Positions 37,537 through 46,439 of a stretch of 64,000 nt of DNA are shown here, in pieces (within the stretch, counting starts at the first letter, position 1; each line of letters opens with the position of its first letter). The DNA is from Herbaspirillum sp. Sphag64 (GTDB lineage: Bacteria > Pseudomonadota > Gammaproteobacteria > Burkholderiales > Burkholderiaceae_D), in the NCBI RefSeq assembly GCF_014192645.1, contig NZ_JACHYE010000007.1, positions 62,001 to 126,000 on the forward strand, written 5' to 3'. The position numbers were made by a program, and so were the translations under genes. The notes beneath the pieces were generated by a model. It was not told the DNA's origin, made no database searches, and was given only the letters and a program-made list of their open reading frames with translations.

Positions 37537-37605
37537 TTTCCTGCTCAGCAATCGTGGCGCTAGTTTGTCTGTGTCACGTCTGCAAGATCCTACCGCAAGA
37601 TCACT

Positions 37606-38121
37606 ATGCAAGATCACTTTGCACTGTTCCAATTGCCAGCACGCTTTGCCATCGATCTGACGGCATTGGAGAAGGCTTATCATGGTGTGCAGAATCAGGC
37701 GCATCCCGATAAGTTCGCGCAAGCTACTGCCGCTGAAAAACGGGTTGCCATGCAATGGGCAACACGTGCCAACGAAGCCTATCAAACCCTGAAAAATCCG
37801 CTCAAGCGCGCCAGTTATCTGTGCGAATTGCATGGCGTTGATTTGCAGACTGAGTCCAATACGTCGATGTCAACAGCTTTTCTGATGCGGCAGATGGAGT
37901 GGCGTGAAGCGCTTGATGACGCCAAGGCCGGCAAGCAAATCGATGCGCTGGAAGCGCTCGATGGTGAGTTACGCACAGCACGCAAGGCCTTGCTGGGCAA
38001 GATTGAACAGTTGCTCGACGCCGAGGATTTTGCGGCAGCTGCGCAATTGGTGCGGCAGTTGATGTTTCTTGACAAGTTCGGTACCGAAATCGGTGATGCA
38101 TTTGCCTTGATCGAGGGCTGA
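37606..38121 (+). CDS. hscB: Fe-S cluster co-chaperone HscB
   Basis: The 171-aa J-type co-chaperone delivers IscU to HscA and stimulates its ATPase. The J domain occupies about residues 1-75 with the essential HPD in A-H-P-D-K-F (about residue 33). The C-terminal three-helix domain that binds IscU follows, ending F-G-T-E-I-G-D-A-F-A. Length matches E. coli HscB (171). ATG 37606 is the evident start, since the family begins M-x-D-H-F-A-L-F. Confidence 0.95.
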   Translation: MQDHFALFQLPARFAIDLTALEKAYHGVQNQAHPDKFAQATAAEKRVAMQWATRANEAYQTLKNPLKRASYLCELHGVDLQTESNTSMSTAFLMRQMEWREALDDAKAGKQIDALEALDGELRTARKALLGKIEQLLDAEDFAAAAQLVRQLMFLDKFGTEIGDAFALIEG

Positions 38122-38240
38122 ATAATCAAACCGGAGCAGCATGCAGATGTTGTTCTTTTATTTAAACAGGCTAGCCGGCGTGATGCTTGACGGATGGGTG
38201 GGAAAAATAATCCGCAGCACATGGCCGACATGAATTGACT

Positions 38241-40106
38241 ATGGCACTTCTTCAAATTTCAGAACCGGGCATGTCCACTGCGCCGCATCAGCATCGTCTG
38301 GCGGTAGGAATCGATCTGGGTACCACTAATTCGCTGGTTGCCACGGTGCGCAACAGTATCCCGGAAGTGCTCAATGACGAAGAAGGGCACAGTCTGTTGC
38401 CTTCCGTCGTACGCTACCTGCCAAACGGACACGCCAACATCGGTTACAAGGCCCAAGCTGCGCAGACCACCGACCCAAAAAATACCATCATCTCAGTCAA
38501 GCGCTTCATGGGTCGCGGTCTCAAGGACATCGCTCATGTCGAGAACATGCCTTATGATTTTCAGGATGCACCGGGTATGGTGCAGCTGAAAACGGTTGCT
38601 GGCGTGAAGAGTCCGGTTGAGATTTCTGCGCAGATTCTGGCTACCCTGCGTCAGACCGCAGAAGACGCGCTGGGTGATGATCTGGTGGGTGCTGTGATCA
38701 CCGTACCAGCGTATTTTGATGATGCCCAGCGTCAGGCGACCAAGGATGCGGCACAACTGGCAGGACTCAATGTCCTGCGGTTACTCAATGAACCGACTGC
38801 CGCTGCCATTGCTTACGGACTGGATAACAATTCCGAGGGCACATTTGCAGTCTACGATCTGGGTGGCGGGACCTTTGATATTTCGATTCTGAAGCTGACC
38901 AAGGGCGTCTTTGAAGTCTTGTCGACCGGTGGTGATTCTGCCCTCGGTGGCGACGATTTTGATCATCGCCTGTTTTGCTGGATCTGCGAGCAGGCACAAC
39001 TGGCACCGCTTTCGGATGAAGATACCCGGGTGTTGATGGTCAAGGCACGTGAAGCCAAGGAGCTGCTGTCTTCCAAGGCCACGACCCAGATTGATGCCAA
39101 ACTGGGCTCCGGTGAAGATGTGCACCTCACATTAAGCGCAGAACAGTTTGCTACCTTGACGCAACATCTGGTCGTCAAGACCATTACACCATGCCGTAAG
39201 GCGCTGCGTGATGCTGGTTTGTCGGTGGACGACGTCGATGGTGTCGTTCTCGTCGGTGGCGCTACCCGCATGCCACATGTGCGTAAAGCGGTCGGTGAGT
39301 TTTTTCAGACCACGCCTTTGGCCAACATTGATCCGGACAAGGTCGTCGCCCTGGGAGCAGCGGTACAGGCCAATTTGCTGGCGGGTAACCGTGCTGCCGG
39401 TGATGACTGGCTGCTGCTGGATGTGATTCCGCTGTCGCTGGGTATTGAAACCATGGGCGGCCTGGCCGAGAAGGTGATTCCGCGTAACTCCACGATTCCC
39501 TGTGCGCGCGCGCAAGAGTTCACCACCTTCAAGGATGGTCAGACAGCGATGGCGGTGCAGGTGGTGCAGGGTGAGCGTGAGCTGGTGGCGGATTGTCGGT
39601 CTCTGGCGCGCTTCGAGCTGCGCGGCATTCCACCGATGGCAGCGGGTGCGGCGCGTATTCGCGTGACCTATCAGGTGGATGCTGACGGTTTGTTGTCGGT
39701 ATCGGCACGTGAGATGACGTCGGGTGTGGAAGCTTCCATCACTGTCAAACCATCCTATGGTCTGGCCGATGAGGAGATTGCGCGCATGCTGCAAGACTCC
39801 TTCCAGTCGGCCGATGAAGATATGAAGCGTCGCGCCTTGCGTGAAGAGCAGGTCGAAGCCGAGCGCATTGTGCTGGCAACCCAGTCAGCACTGGATGTTG
39901 ACAGCGCATTGTTGAGCGAGCAGGAGCGCAGCGAGATTGCAGTCTTGTTGGCGCAAGTGCGTGAGAAGGCGCAGGCGGAGGATCATCTGGCGATCAAGGC
40001 CGCGGTCGATGCGCTTGCACGTGGTACGGAAGAGTTTGCTGCCCGGCGCATGGACCGCAGTGTCCATGCTGCGTTGGCAGGCAAGAAATTGGATGAAGTT
40101 TCGTAA
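38241..40106 (+). CDS. hscA: Fe-S cluster chaperone HscA
   Basis: The 621-aa specialised Hsp70 acts on IscU cluster transfer. The ATPase domain (about residues 20-390) has [23 protein letters not shown] and D-L-G-G-G-T-F-D; the substrate domain follows. Length matches E. coli HscA (616). ATG 38241 is chosen; a TTG two codons upstream is less likely, and M13 at 38271 may be an alternative. A 119-base gap separates it from hscB, and fdx follows 11 bases downstream. Confidence 0.96.
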   Translation: MALLQISEPGMSTAPHQHRLAVGIDLGTTNSLVATVRNSIPEVLNDEEGHSLLPSVVRYLPNGHANIGYKAQAAQTTDPKNTIISVKRFMGRGLKDIAHVENMPYDFQDAPGMVQLKTVAGVKSPVEISAQILATLRQTAEDALGDDLVGAVITVPAYFDDAQRQATKDAAQLAGLNVLRLLNEPTAAAIAYGLDNNSEGTFAVYDLGGGTFDISILKLTKGVFEVLSTGGDSALGGDDFDHRLFCWICEQAQLAPLSDEDTRVLMVKAREAKELLSSKATTQIDAKLGSGEDVHLTLSAEQFATLTQHLVVKTITPCRKALRDAGLSVDDVDGVVLVGGATRMPHVRKAVGEFFQTTPLANIDPDKVVALGAAVQANLLAGNRAAGDDWLLLDVIPLSLGIETMGGLAEKVIPRNSTIPCARAQEFTTFKDGQTAMAVQVVQGERELVADCRSLARFELRGIPPMAAGAARIRVTYQVDADGLLSVSAREMTSGVEASITVKPSYGLADEEIARMLQDSFQSADEDMKRRALREEQVEAERIVLATQSALDVDSALLSEQERSEIAVLLAQVREKAQAEDHLAIKAAVDALARGTEEFAARRMDRSVHAALAGKKLDEVS

Positions 40107-40117
40107 AGGACAAGATC

Positions 40118-40456
40118 GTGCCCCAAATCGTTTTACTCCCCCATGCGACGTTGTGCCCGGATGGTGCCGTCATTGATGCGCCTGCTGGCAAGACCCTGTG
40201 CGATGCACTGCTCGACAGCGATGTCGATATCGAACACGCCTGTGAGAAATCCTGTGCCTGTACCACCTGTCACGTCGTGATCCGTGAAGGCTACGAGAGC
40301 CTCAATGAACCGACTGAAAAGGAAGAAGACTTGCTGGACAAGGCCTGGGGCCTGGAGGCCACTTCGCGCCTGTCATGCCAGGTGGTGCTTGGTGACGACG
40401 ATATGGTCGTTGAAATTCCGAAATACACCATCAACCACGCCAGCGAACATCATTGA
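40118..40456 (+). CDS. fdx: [2Fe-2S] ferredoxin of the ISC system
   Basis: The 112-aa ferredoxin supplies electrons for cluster assembly. The four ligands are C42, C48, C51 (A-C-E-K-S-C-A-C-T-T-C) and C87 (L-S-C-Q-V-V), identical in position to E. coli Fdx; C46 is a conserved additional cysteine. The start is GTG 40118 with AAAGGA about 8 bases upstream. iscX follows after 45 bases. Confidence 0.96.
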   Translation: MPQIVLLPHATLCPDGAVIDAPAGKTLCDALLDSDVDIEHACEKSCACTTCHVVIREGYESLNEPTEKEEDLLDKAWGLEATSRLSCQVVLGDDDMVVEIPKYTINHASEHH

Positions 40457-40501
40457 TACTTCCTGGTGGGGTGATGTGCAATATGGATAAGTGAGGCAAT
40501 C

Positions 40502-40696
40502 ATGAAATGGACCGATATCGACCGCATTGCGGAAGAACTCGCTGATAAATTCCCGGACATTGACCCCAAGACCATCCGTTTTACAGATCTGCATCGCTGG
40601 GTCATGGAGCTTGACGGGTTTGATGATGATGCCAATCGTTCAGGTGAAAAGATTCTTGAGGCGATTCAGGCCGCCTGGATAGAAGAGGTGCTGTAA
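40502..40696 (+). CDS. iscX: IscX, small acidic ISC protein
   Basis: The 64-aa acidic protein matches IscX (YfhJ): M-K-W-T-D at the start, D-I-A/D-P-K-T-I-R-F-T-D-L-H-R-W-V near the middle and A-I-Q-A-A-W-I-E-E at the end. It binds iron and IscS and tunes cluster assembly. It is the last gene of the operon, directly followed by a strong terminator. Confidence 0.94.
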   Translation: MKWTDIDRIAEELADKFPDIDPKTIRFTDLHRWVMELDGFDDDANRSGEKILEAIQAAWIEEVL

Positions 40697-40744
40697 CTTC
40701 TCTGGTACCGTTGCCTGTTTGCCTGTATTGGCGGTCGCTGATTC

Positions 40745-40770
40745 AAAAAGGAGCCTTGTGCTCCTTTTTT
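40745..40770 (+). terminator. Bidirectional terminator between iscX and the DUF1501 gene
   Basis: AAAAAGGAGC (40745-40754) pairs with GCTCCTTTTT (40760-40769) with a 5-base loop. T runs on both strands suit the convergent genes iscX and the DUF1501 gene, whose stop is at 40775. Confidence 0.88.
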
Positions 40771-40774
40771 ATGC

Positions 40775-42091
40775 TCAGACCAGAATCGATGAAACATGCT
40801 GCAAGCCTGTCGTGTACTGAGGGAAAATCTTCTCCAGTGCACTATCGCGGATACGTAAATGCTTCTCTGCCAGCGTCGACATCACGGCCCGGAAATCGGT
40901 GGTGATGGCTAGATCGCGGCCTTCATTGAGGGCGGCCTTGTTGAGCCCAGGCCATTGGCCGTAAATGGTACCGCCGCGCACATTGCCGCCCAGTAGCCAG
41001 ATAGCATTGCCATGCCCGTGATCGGTCCCGCCATTACCGTTTTCGCGGAAGGTACGACCAAACTCGGACACCACGACGATCACCGTGTCGTTGAAAGCAG
41101 GTCCCAGTTCCTGAGCTAGTGTGGCCAGTCCGACCGCCAGGGGATTGAGGCGGCCAGCCAGTTGCCCGGTGCCATTGCCCTGATTGGCATGGGTATCCCA
41201 GCCACCGACAGCCAGGAAACCAAGTCGGATCCGCGTATCACTGCGCATCAGACGCCCCAGTCGTGCCGTATCGATTGCCAATCCATTTGGTAGCGGAGCA
41301 CCGTTGTTGGCCATGCGCTGTTCGCTACTGCTGAGTTCACTCATCAGTTCCTTGCGTGCGGCAACGCCATCACGATAGGCCTTGCCTAATGCATCGTCAC
41401 TGGCATAGAGCGTGCCGAACGCCTGACTCACCTTGGGTTGATCGATCAGCGTTGGACGAGCCGCATCGCGACCGGTAGACATGTTGGCGACCACCTGCGG
41501 GCCCGTCAGAATACGCGGAATCGATTCGCCTAGCGCCAGTGCCTGTACCGGTGAATTTTCTTGTGGCAGGTATCCCTGCAGGCGATTCAACCAGCCGTCG
41601 CGGGTGTTGTGCTGGCCGGGTGTGCCGGTTTCCATGTAATCCTGTGCCTCGAAGTGCGAGCGCGAGCTGTAGGGGGACCCGCTGGCATGGACAAATGCCA
41701 ACTGGCCGCTATCCCAGTAGGGCATCAGTGGCCGCAATGCCGGATGCAGACCGAAATAGCCAGTCAGATCAATGACGCCATTGGCAGCACCCGGACGTGC
41801 TACGGCAATCCCCGGACGGGCTTGGTAATATTCATGATCGCCATAGGGGACGACGACATTGAGACCATCGACCGCACCGCGTAAAAAGACAACAATCATG
41901 CGCGGCGGTCCTTCACCGTCAGCGTGCGGACGCTTTTTGGGGGTGCCATAGGCTAGTGGGGCATCGCTTGTGGTGGCGCGCGAAATCGTTCCCACTGGTG
42001 GCGCAACTGCACAACCGGAAAGGCCGACAGGAATCACGATGGCACCGGCACTGCTCAGTCCGGCATACCGTATGAAGTCTCGGCGGTTCAT
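40775..42091 (-). CDS. DUF1501 family protein with Tat-type signal
   Basis: The 438-aa product belongs to DUF1501, a family related to alkaline phosphatase-like and sulfatase folds. A twin-arginine signal (M-N-R-R-D-F-I, then a hydrophobic stretch to about residue 30) predicts folded export; a following S-G-C also allows lipidation. Conserved motifs are F-L-R-G-A-V-D-G-L-N-V-V-V-P (about 70-83), H-F-E-A-Q-D-Y-M-E-T-G and G-G-T-D-H-G-H-G-N. It follows the DUF1800 gene by 10 bases; the two families pair widely, but their joint function is unknown. Confidence 0.9.
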   Translation of the reverse strand: MNRRDFIRYAGLSSAGAIVIPVGLSGCAVAPPVGTISRATTSDAPLAYGTPKKRPHADGEGPPRMIVVFLRGAVDGLNVVVPYGDHEYYQARPGIAVARPGAANGVIDLTGYFGLHPALRPLMPYWDSGQLAFVHASGSPYSSRSHFEAQDYMETGTPGQHNTRDGWLNRLQGYLPQENSPVQALALGESIPRILTGPQVVANMSTGRDAARPTLIDQPKVSQAFGTLYASDDALGKAYRDGVAARKELMSELSSSEQRMANNGAPLPNGLAIDTARLGRLMRSDTRIRLGFLAVGGWDTHANQGNGTGQLAGRLNPLAVGLATLAQELGPAFNDTVIVVVSEFGRTFRENGNGGTDHGHGNAIWLLGGNVRGGTIYGQWPGLNKAALNEGRDLAITTDFRAVMSTLAEKHLRIRDSALEKIFPQYTTGLQHVSSILV

Positions 42092-42101
42092 CTTGTGCTC
42101 C

Positions 42102-43613
42102 TTATCGTTTCATGAATGCCGGACTGCCCAGAATCAGACCGACCTGTAAATTGGCGGGTGAAGTCGTGATGGTATTGACATCGCTCTGGCTTAGCATCGG
42201 TCCTAGTGTCTGAATCAGGCGCAGTGGATCGACCGCTTCTGCAGTCGCTGGTGGCGGGGCTTTTTCCGCGCGCGCAATAGGCGATTTGCCATTGCTTAAT
42301 CCATTGACGAAGTTGATCCGACGCAGCAGCGCATCTGGGTTGAGCCACGCTTGTTGTGAGTATTTGTAGCCTTCAGGAGTGAGCCAGCCATACAAAGGCA
42401 TACCGAACTGATTCAATACGCCGCTGACCGGCTTGGGGTTGACGATCGGCGTGGCACTGGCACGCAACGAGGAGACCACGTATTGATAAGGTGTCTTGAA
42501 CTGGCTCTGGTAGTTTTTGCGCGACCAAAACTGTGGGCTGTCGAACAGGACCTGCAAGACCGCCTTGATATCACCATTGGACGCCATAAAGCGTTGTGCC
42601 AGTTGATTCACTAGTGCCGGATCAGGTTCATCCGCAACAAAGTACTCCACCAGCTTGGTGGCGACGAAATGTGCCGTGGCCGGGTGCCGCGCCAGAACGT
42701 CAAGCGCGTGTTCGCCTTCCTGTTGGCCGGCAGGCTGGATGGTTTGCCCTAAAAATTGTTTGACACCATTGTCATGTCGCTTCGGATTGAAGACGAAATT
42801 GGCACTGTCTGAGCCTTCTTTCATGTCGCGGATATCAATGGTCCAGCCGCTCAGAATGCGTGCCAGTGCGATCACGTCAGCCTGGTTGTAACCGCCGTTC
42901 ACGCCGAGCGTATGCAGCTCCATGATCTCGCGTGCGTAATTTTCGTTGAGGCCTTTGTAACGACCTTTGGCGCCCGGAGTATTGAAGCCGCTGCTGAGCC
43001 AGTTGTCGAGGTAATACAGCATTGCCGGATGGTGTGCCACTGCGCCCAGCAACTGGCGAAAATTACCCAGTGCCTTGGGGCGGATTACATTCTTTTCGTA
43101 GTCGCCAATCCAGTAACGATCCCAGTCCTTACCTTCGAATATATTGAAGTGATTGAACCAGAATTCGGTCATCACTTCCTGCAGTTGACGGGGGCTTTCA
43201 GTTGCCTGCCACAGACGGGCAAGATGGGTTTGCGGCGTGATGTCATCTGCCGCACGGCGTCGCGCCGCATTCTTTTCTTCCGGGGTGGCGCTATTGGGCG
43301 GGAAAGAGGGCGGACCGTATTGGCTATACAGCTGAGAAATACTTAACTGATACGTGTTGAGTCCATCGAGCCGGCTTTGCAGATCGGCTGGAATGACGAT
43401 GCGTTCAGGATGGAGTTGTTCGTCGATATATTGTTTGACACCCTCTTTTTCGACCGCCTCAATGTCACCAGGACGCGGGCCGTACGCAAGCCGGTTTAGT
43501 ACATGCAATGCCTGTTCCGCAGGCGTCAGTGCCTGTGCGTCGGCTGCTTGCCATGGCAGACAAATGCCTGCCAGCAGAAGCCCCATCATGGTTGATTTAG
43601 TCACAGCGCACAT
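42102..43613 (-). CDS. DUF1800 family exported protein
   Basis: The 503-aa product (ATG at 43613; another in-frame ATG at 43631) has a signal peptide (G-L-L-L-A-G-I-C-L-P-W-Q-A-A-D-A) and a DUF1800 domain with F-W-F-N-H-F-N-I, a conserved N-E-N-Y-A-R-E-I-M-E-L-H-T-L-G-V motif and a C-terminal R-R-I-N-F segment. It is the first gene of a two-gene operon with the DUF1501 gene. The molecular role of DUF1800 is not established. Confidence 0.9.
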   Translation of the reverse strand: MCAVTKSTMMGLLLAGICLPWQAADAQALTPAEQALHVLNRLAYGPRPGDIEAVEKEGVKQYIDEQLHPERIVIPADLQSRLDGLNTYQLSISQLYSQYGPPSFPPNSATPEEKNAARRRAADDITPQTHLARLWQATESPRQLQEVMTEFWFNHFNIFEGKDWDRYWIGDYEKNVIRPKALGNFRQLLGAVAHHPAMLYYLDNWLSSGFNTPGAKGRYKGLNENYAREIMELHTLGVNGGYNQADVIALARILSGWTIDIRDMKEGSDSANFVFNPKRHDNGVKQFLGQTIQPAGQQEGEHALDVLARHPATAHFVATKLVEYFVADEPDPALVNQLAQRFMASNGDIKAVLQVLFDSPQFWSRKNYQSQFKTPYQYVVSSLRASATPIVNPKPVSGVLNQFGMPLYGWLTPEGYKYSQQAWLNPDALLRRINFVNGLSNGKSPIARAEKAPPPATAEAVDPLRLIQTLGPMLSQSDVNTITTSPANLQVGLILGSPAFMKR

Positions 43614-44023
43614 GTGTATCTCTGCAGTCATGAAGGATGAGATAAGGGCGAGATTCCAGTATGGTGATTCTTTGATTTTCAGGCTGTAAGAAAGTGTAAT
43701 AAATACGATAAAAACTTAGATTATTTTCTATTTATTTCCAAAATAAAAATGAAATATAGAGATGGCTGATGATCTTTGCTCTAGTCCCCATTGATTGACT
43801 CTTGAATTCGGACAATTCCTATAGTCACCTCGTCAGTGTGCCTTTACAGTGCGGCTTCGCTTCGGAGAAGGTCGGTGAATTAATGGTTGCAGATGTCGGT
43901 TCGACATTGCTGCACCAGTTTACCGATCTTCCCTGGCATCACCGCGGAGGGGCATTGATGTTACGAAGATATCGATCAGGAACGGGGCTTTCTTCCGGCA
44001 AGGAAGGAGGGCTGGAGGCATTG
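43614..44023. other. Spacer upstream of the second RcsB-like regulator
   Basis: Bases 43680-43770 are strongly A/T-rich. The regulator frame stays open from TTG 43802, and ATG 43958 also has GGAGG 7 bases upstream, so a longer isoform cannot be excluded. No separate gene is seen. Confidence 0.35.
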
Positions 44024-44710
44024 ATGGTGGCGACACCGACAATTCGTATCGCACTACTGGATGATCACGAGGTGGTGCGGCATGGGATTAGCGCACGACT
44101 GCGGGAAGAGTCGGATCTGCAGATCACTGGGGTGTATGGGACGACTGATGCACTGATGTCAGCGCTGCAATCGACGACTCCGGATGTGTTGCTGATCGAT
44201 TACGTGCTGGGGGCTGATCAGCTTGATGGCATCAATCTTGTCCGGGCGCTTCGCTTGCGCTATCCGCGCTGCAAAATTCTGATGTCGTCCTCTCAACACA
44301 ATACGGACACGGTATTGATGGCCATGCGAGCGGGGGCGCATGGTTTCGTCGGCAAGGAGCAGAACCTGACTGAGTTGGTTGCGGCAATAAGGTGTGTCTT
44401 CGCTGGCAAATTCTACCTTTGTGACAGGATGGTAGCGTTGATTTCCACGCGCTGGTTGAGCACCGTAGAGTCTTCTGCCGGAGATGAGCGGGGACCGACA
44501 GAGCGCCATTCAAATCTTTCTCCACGAGAAAGTGAAGTCATACGCTGTTATCTCGCGGGACTGACGGTGACCCAGATCAGCCAAAAATTCTCGCGCAGCA
44601 TCAAGACTATTAGTGGTCAGAAACAGTCAGCCTTTCGCAAGCTTGGCGTACGTAATGACATCGACTTTTTCAAGCTGCAGCATCAATTGTTATTCAAAAT
44701 CCAAAACTGA
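44024..44710 (+). CDS. RcsB/BvgA-like response regulator
   Basis: ATG 44024 is chosen because GGAGG lies 5 bases upstream and the receiver domain begins 6 residues later. The 228-aa product has a receiver (acidic D-D-H, phospho-Asp in L-L-I-D-Y-V-L-G) and a LuxR helix-turn-helix whose S-I-K-T-I-S-G-Q-K-Q-S-A-F-R-K-L-G-V resembles the same helix of RcsB. It lies directly upstream of a stand-alone REC-HPt gene on the same strand and has no adjacent kinase. Confidence 0.88.
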   Translation: MVATPTIRIALLDDHEVVRHGISARLREESDLQITGVYGTTDALMSALQSTTPDVLLIDYVLGADQLDGINLVRALRLRYPRCKILMSSSQHNTDTVLMAMRAGAHGFVGKEQNLTELVAAIRCVFAGKFYLCDRMVALISTRWLSTVESSAGDERGPTERHSNLSPRESEVIRCYLAGLTVTQISQKFSRSIKTISGQKQSAFRKLGVRNDIDFFKLQHQLLFKIQN

Positions 44711-44761
44711 CCTGGCAGCGCGACGAATCAGTGGTGTGAGGTCTTCTTTAAGTGGGAAATT

Positions 44762-45535
44762 ATGTCGTTTTCAGATGCATCTGCGGCAGTGTCTGCCGTG
44801 CCAGTATTGCAGAGGTCTGTCGTACTGGTGGTTGATGACTCCGCGACTAGTCGCGTTGTGCTCGAGAGGCAATTGATCAAACTGGATTGTCAGGTATTGA
44901 CTGCTAGTGACGGTGTGACGGCTTTGGCTGCGGTAGATCAGGGGGGGATTGATCTGGTTTTGCTGGATTGTCAGATGCCGGACATGAGCGGCTATGATGT
45001 TGTGCGCCGGATTCGTCAGGCCGAGGCTGCTGCAGGTCAGATGCAATATCTTCCTGTCGTGGCCATTTCCGGTGACACCGATGTGGTACATCGTCAGCGA
45101 TGTATCGACAGTGGTATGGATGCAGTACTGATCAAGCCATTACAGCCGCAAGTATTGCAATCACTGCTAACGGTATGGCGCCGTGACGGCAGCCCTGATG
45201 ATACGCACAACAGTTGGTATCATACCAGCCTGAACGCAACGCAGGAGCGTCCGCACATTGATCTGCGTGAACTGTATCGTTCCACCTCACTGGAAGACTT
45301 GACCCGGCTCACCGCCAGCGTGAGTGACAGGAACTACATCAGGCTGGCCAGGCTGACACACAGAATGAAAGGTGCGGCGCTTGCGGTCGGTGCCAGTGAT
45401 ATTGTGTCAGTACTGGACAGGATTGACGCCGATGCCATCATCGCCACATCCGATAACGCGCATCAAGCCATTCTTGCGCAGATCAGGCTTGATGTCCTGT
45501 TGTCTCACTTGCAGACTCAGTTGACGGCAATCTAG
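44762..45535 (+). CDS. Stand-alone REC-HPt phosphorelay protein
   Basis: The 257-aa product has a receiver domain (about residues 18-140; phospho-Asp D69 in L-L-D-C-Q-M-P-D-M-S-G-Y) and a C-terminal HPt domain (about 165-257; H200 in T-H-R-M-K-G-A-A). This is the C-terminal half of a BvgS-type kinase without any kinase core, and its REC strand resembles that of the hybrid kinase at 22678 (L-L-T-D-C-H-M-P-E-M-D-G-Y). It starts 51 bases after the RcsB-like regulator. It should relay phosphate from a kinase elsewhere to that regulator. Confidence 0.88.
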   Translation: MSFSDASAAVSAVPVLQRSVVLVVDDSATSRVVLERQLIKLDCQVLTASDGVTALAAVDQGGIDLVLLDCQMPDMSGYDVVRRIRQAEAAAGQMQYLPVVAISGDTDVVHRQRCIDSGMDAVLIKPLQPQVLQSLLTVWRRDGSPDDTHNSWYHTSLNATQERPHIDLRELYRSTSLEDLTRLTASVSDRNYIRLARLTHRMKGAALAVGASDIVSVLDRIDADAIIATSDNAHQAILAQIRLDVLLSHLQTQLTAI

Positions 45536-45606
45536 TCTGGCCGAGTGGGGCCGAAGAGCCCTTTGCGATGCATCTCCTGTCGAGGTGATCGCTAGAAACG
45601 CCTCAC

Positions 45607-46071
45607 TCAGGCACCAACCCAGGGTAGGCCTGCCTTGCACCATCCTTCTACATTTTTACGATGCCCTTGGGCATCCTTGTTTCCCTCAAATCCTTCCAGA
45701 ATATCGTAGCAGGCTGCATAACCGCTTTCGGTTGCCAGTTTCGCGGCGTGGCGCGAGCGTACACCGGAGCGACACAGAAACAGCAGAGTAGTCTGCTGCT
45801 CAGCCACCGCAGCCAGTTGTTCCAGGAATTGCGGGTTTGGCGACCCTTCGGGATACAGATTCCACTGAACAGCCACATGTTGTGGTGCTGCAATGTCGAC
45901 TTGTCCAACCCAGTCGCGTTCCGCTTTGGTTCGCACATCCACCAGCCTGACGCCCTTGTCGGCTTGCAGCAGGGCAAAAGCTTCCTGCGGTGTGACTGCC
46001 CCCGCATAGGGTAGTTGTCCTTGTTGGGCACGCTGCTGTGCCAGATGGAGAATGTCGCTGGAGCTTGTCAT
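45607..46071 (-). CDS. Rhodanese-domain protein
   Basis: The 154-aa product is a single rhodanese (sulfurtransferase) domain with D-V-R-T-K-A-E-R-D-W-V-G near residue 45 and the active-site loop L-C-R-S-G-V-R-S carrying the catalytic cysteine. ATG 46071 is preferred to an in-frame TTG at 46095. It is divergent from glnA. Its physiological sulfur acceptor is unknown. Confidence 0.88.
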   Translation of the reverse strand: MTSSSDILHLAQQRAQQGQLPYAGAVTPQEAFALLQADKGVRLVDVRTKAERDWVGQVDIAAPQHVAVQWNLYPEGSPNPQFLEQLAAVAEQQTTLLFLCRSGVRSRHAAKLATESGYAACYDILEGFEGNKDAQGHRKNVEGWCKAGLPWVGA

Positions 46072-46176
46072 GGATGGTTCCGGATCGTTGATCAAAGAGA
46101 ATCAAAATATAAACGTAAAAGTAAAAATAAAGAAACGCACCAATTTAATGCATTCCTGAAAAAAAGCATTTATTTA

Positions 46177-46210
46177 GTGCAAAAAATACCTTTTGCACCA
46201 ATATGGATGA
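46177..46210 (+). promoter_or_regulatory. NtrC-like enhancer sites upstream of glnA
   Basis: A perfect 8-bp inverted repeat GTGCAAAA/TTTTGCAC (46177-46184, 46191-46198) overlaps TGCACC-N5-GG (46194-46206), a partial match to the NtrC consensus TGCACC-N5-GGTGCA. The distance to the candidate sigma-54 promoter (about 100 bases) suits enhancer binding. Confidence 0.5.
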
Positions 46211-46298
46211 ACTTGCGATGTAATATGGGGGCTTCCTAAAGCCGTCAAGATCAAATACTCCCTAAAATATCTCACGGTCAACCGCATGCACTCGTCGG

Positions 46299-46314
46299 TG
46301 GCATGGAATCTGCT
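46299..46314 (+). promoter_or_regulatory. Candidate sigma-54 promoter of glnA
   Basis: TGGCAT-N5-CTGCT matches 9 of 11 consensus positions of TGGCAC-N5-TTGCW, with the obligatory GG (46300-46301) and GC (46312-46313) separated by 10 bases. It lies about 125 bases before the glnA start. Confidence 0.48.
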
Positions 46315-46439
46315 ATCATCGCTGACTGAGTTCTGGCGCACTATCTGTTGTCATTGTTGTACACACTAAGTCGCACGTAGTCGGCTCAATACCAAATATT
46401 GTACAAATTTATACTACTTCCTCGTTTTAGGAGATTCGC

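Noticed and set aside
44762..45535. REC-HPt gene as a broken hybrid kinase
   Set aside because: The frame starts cleanly 51 bases after the preceding gene, and no kinase remnants lie upstream; it reads as a complete two-domain protein.
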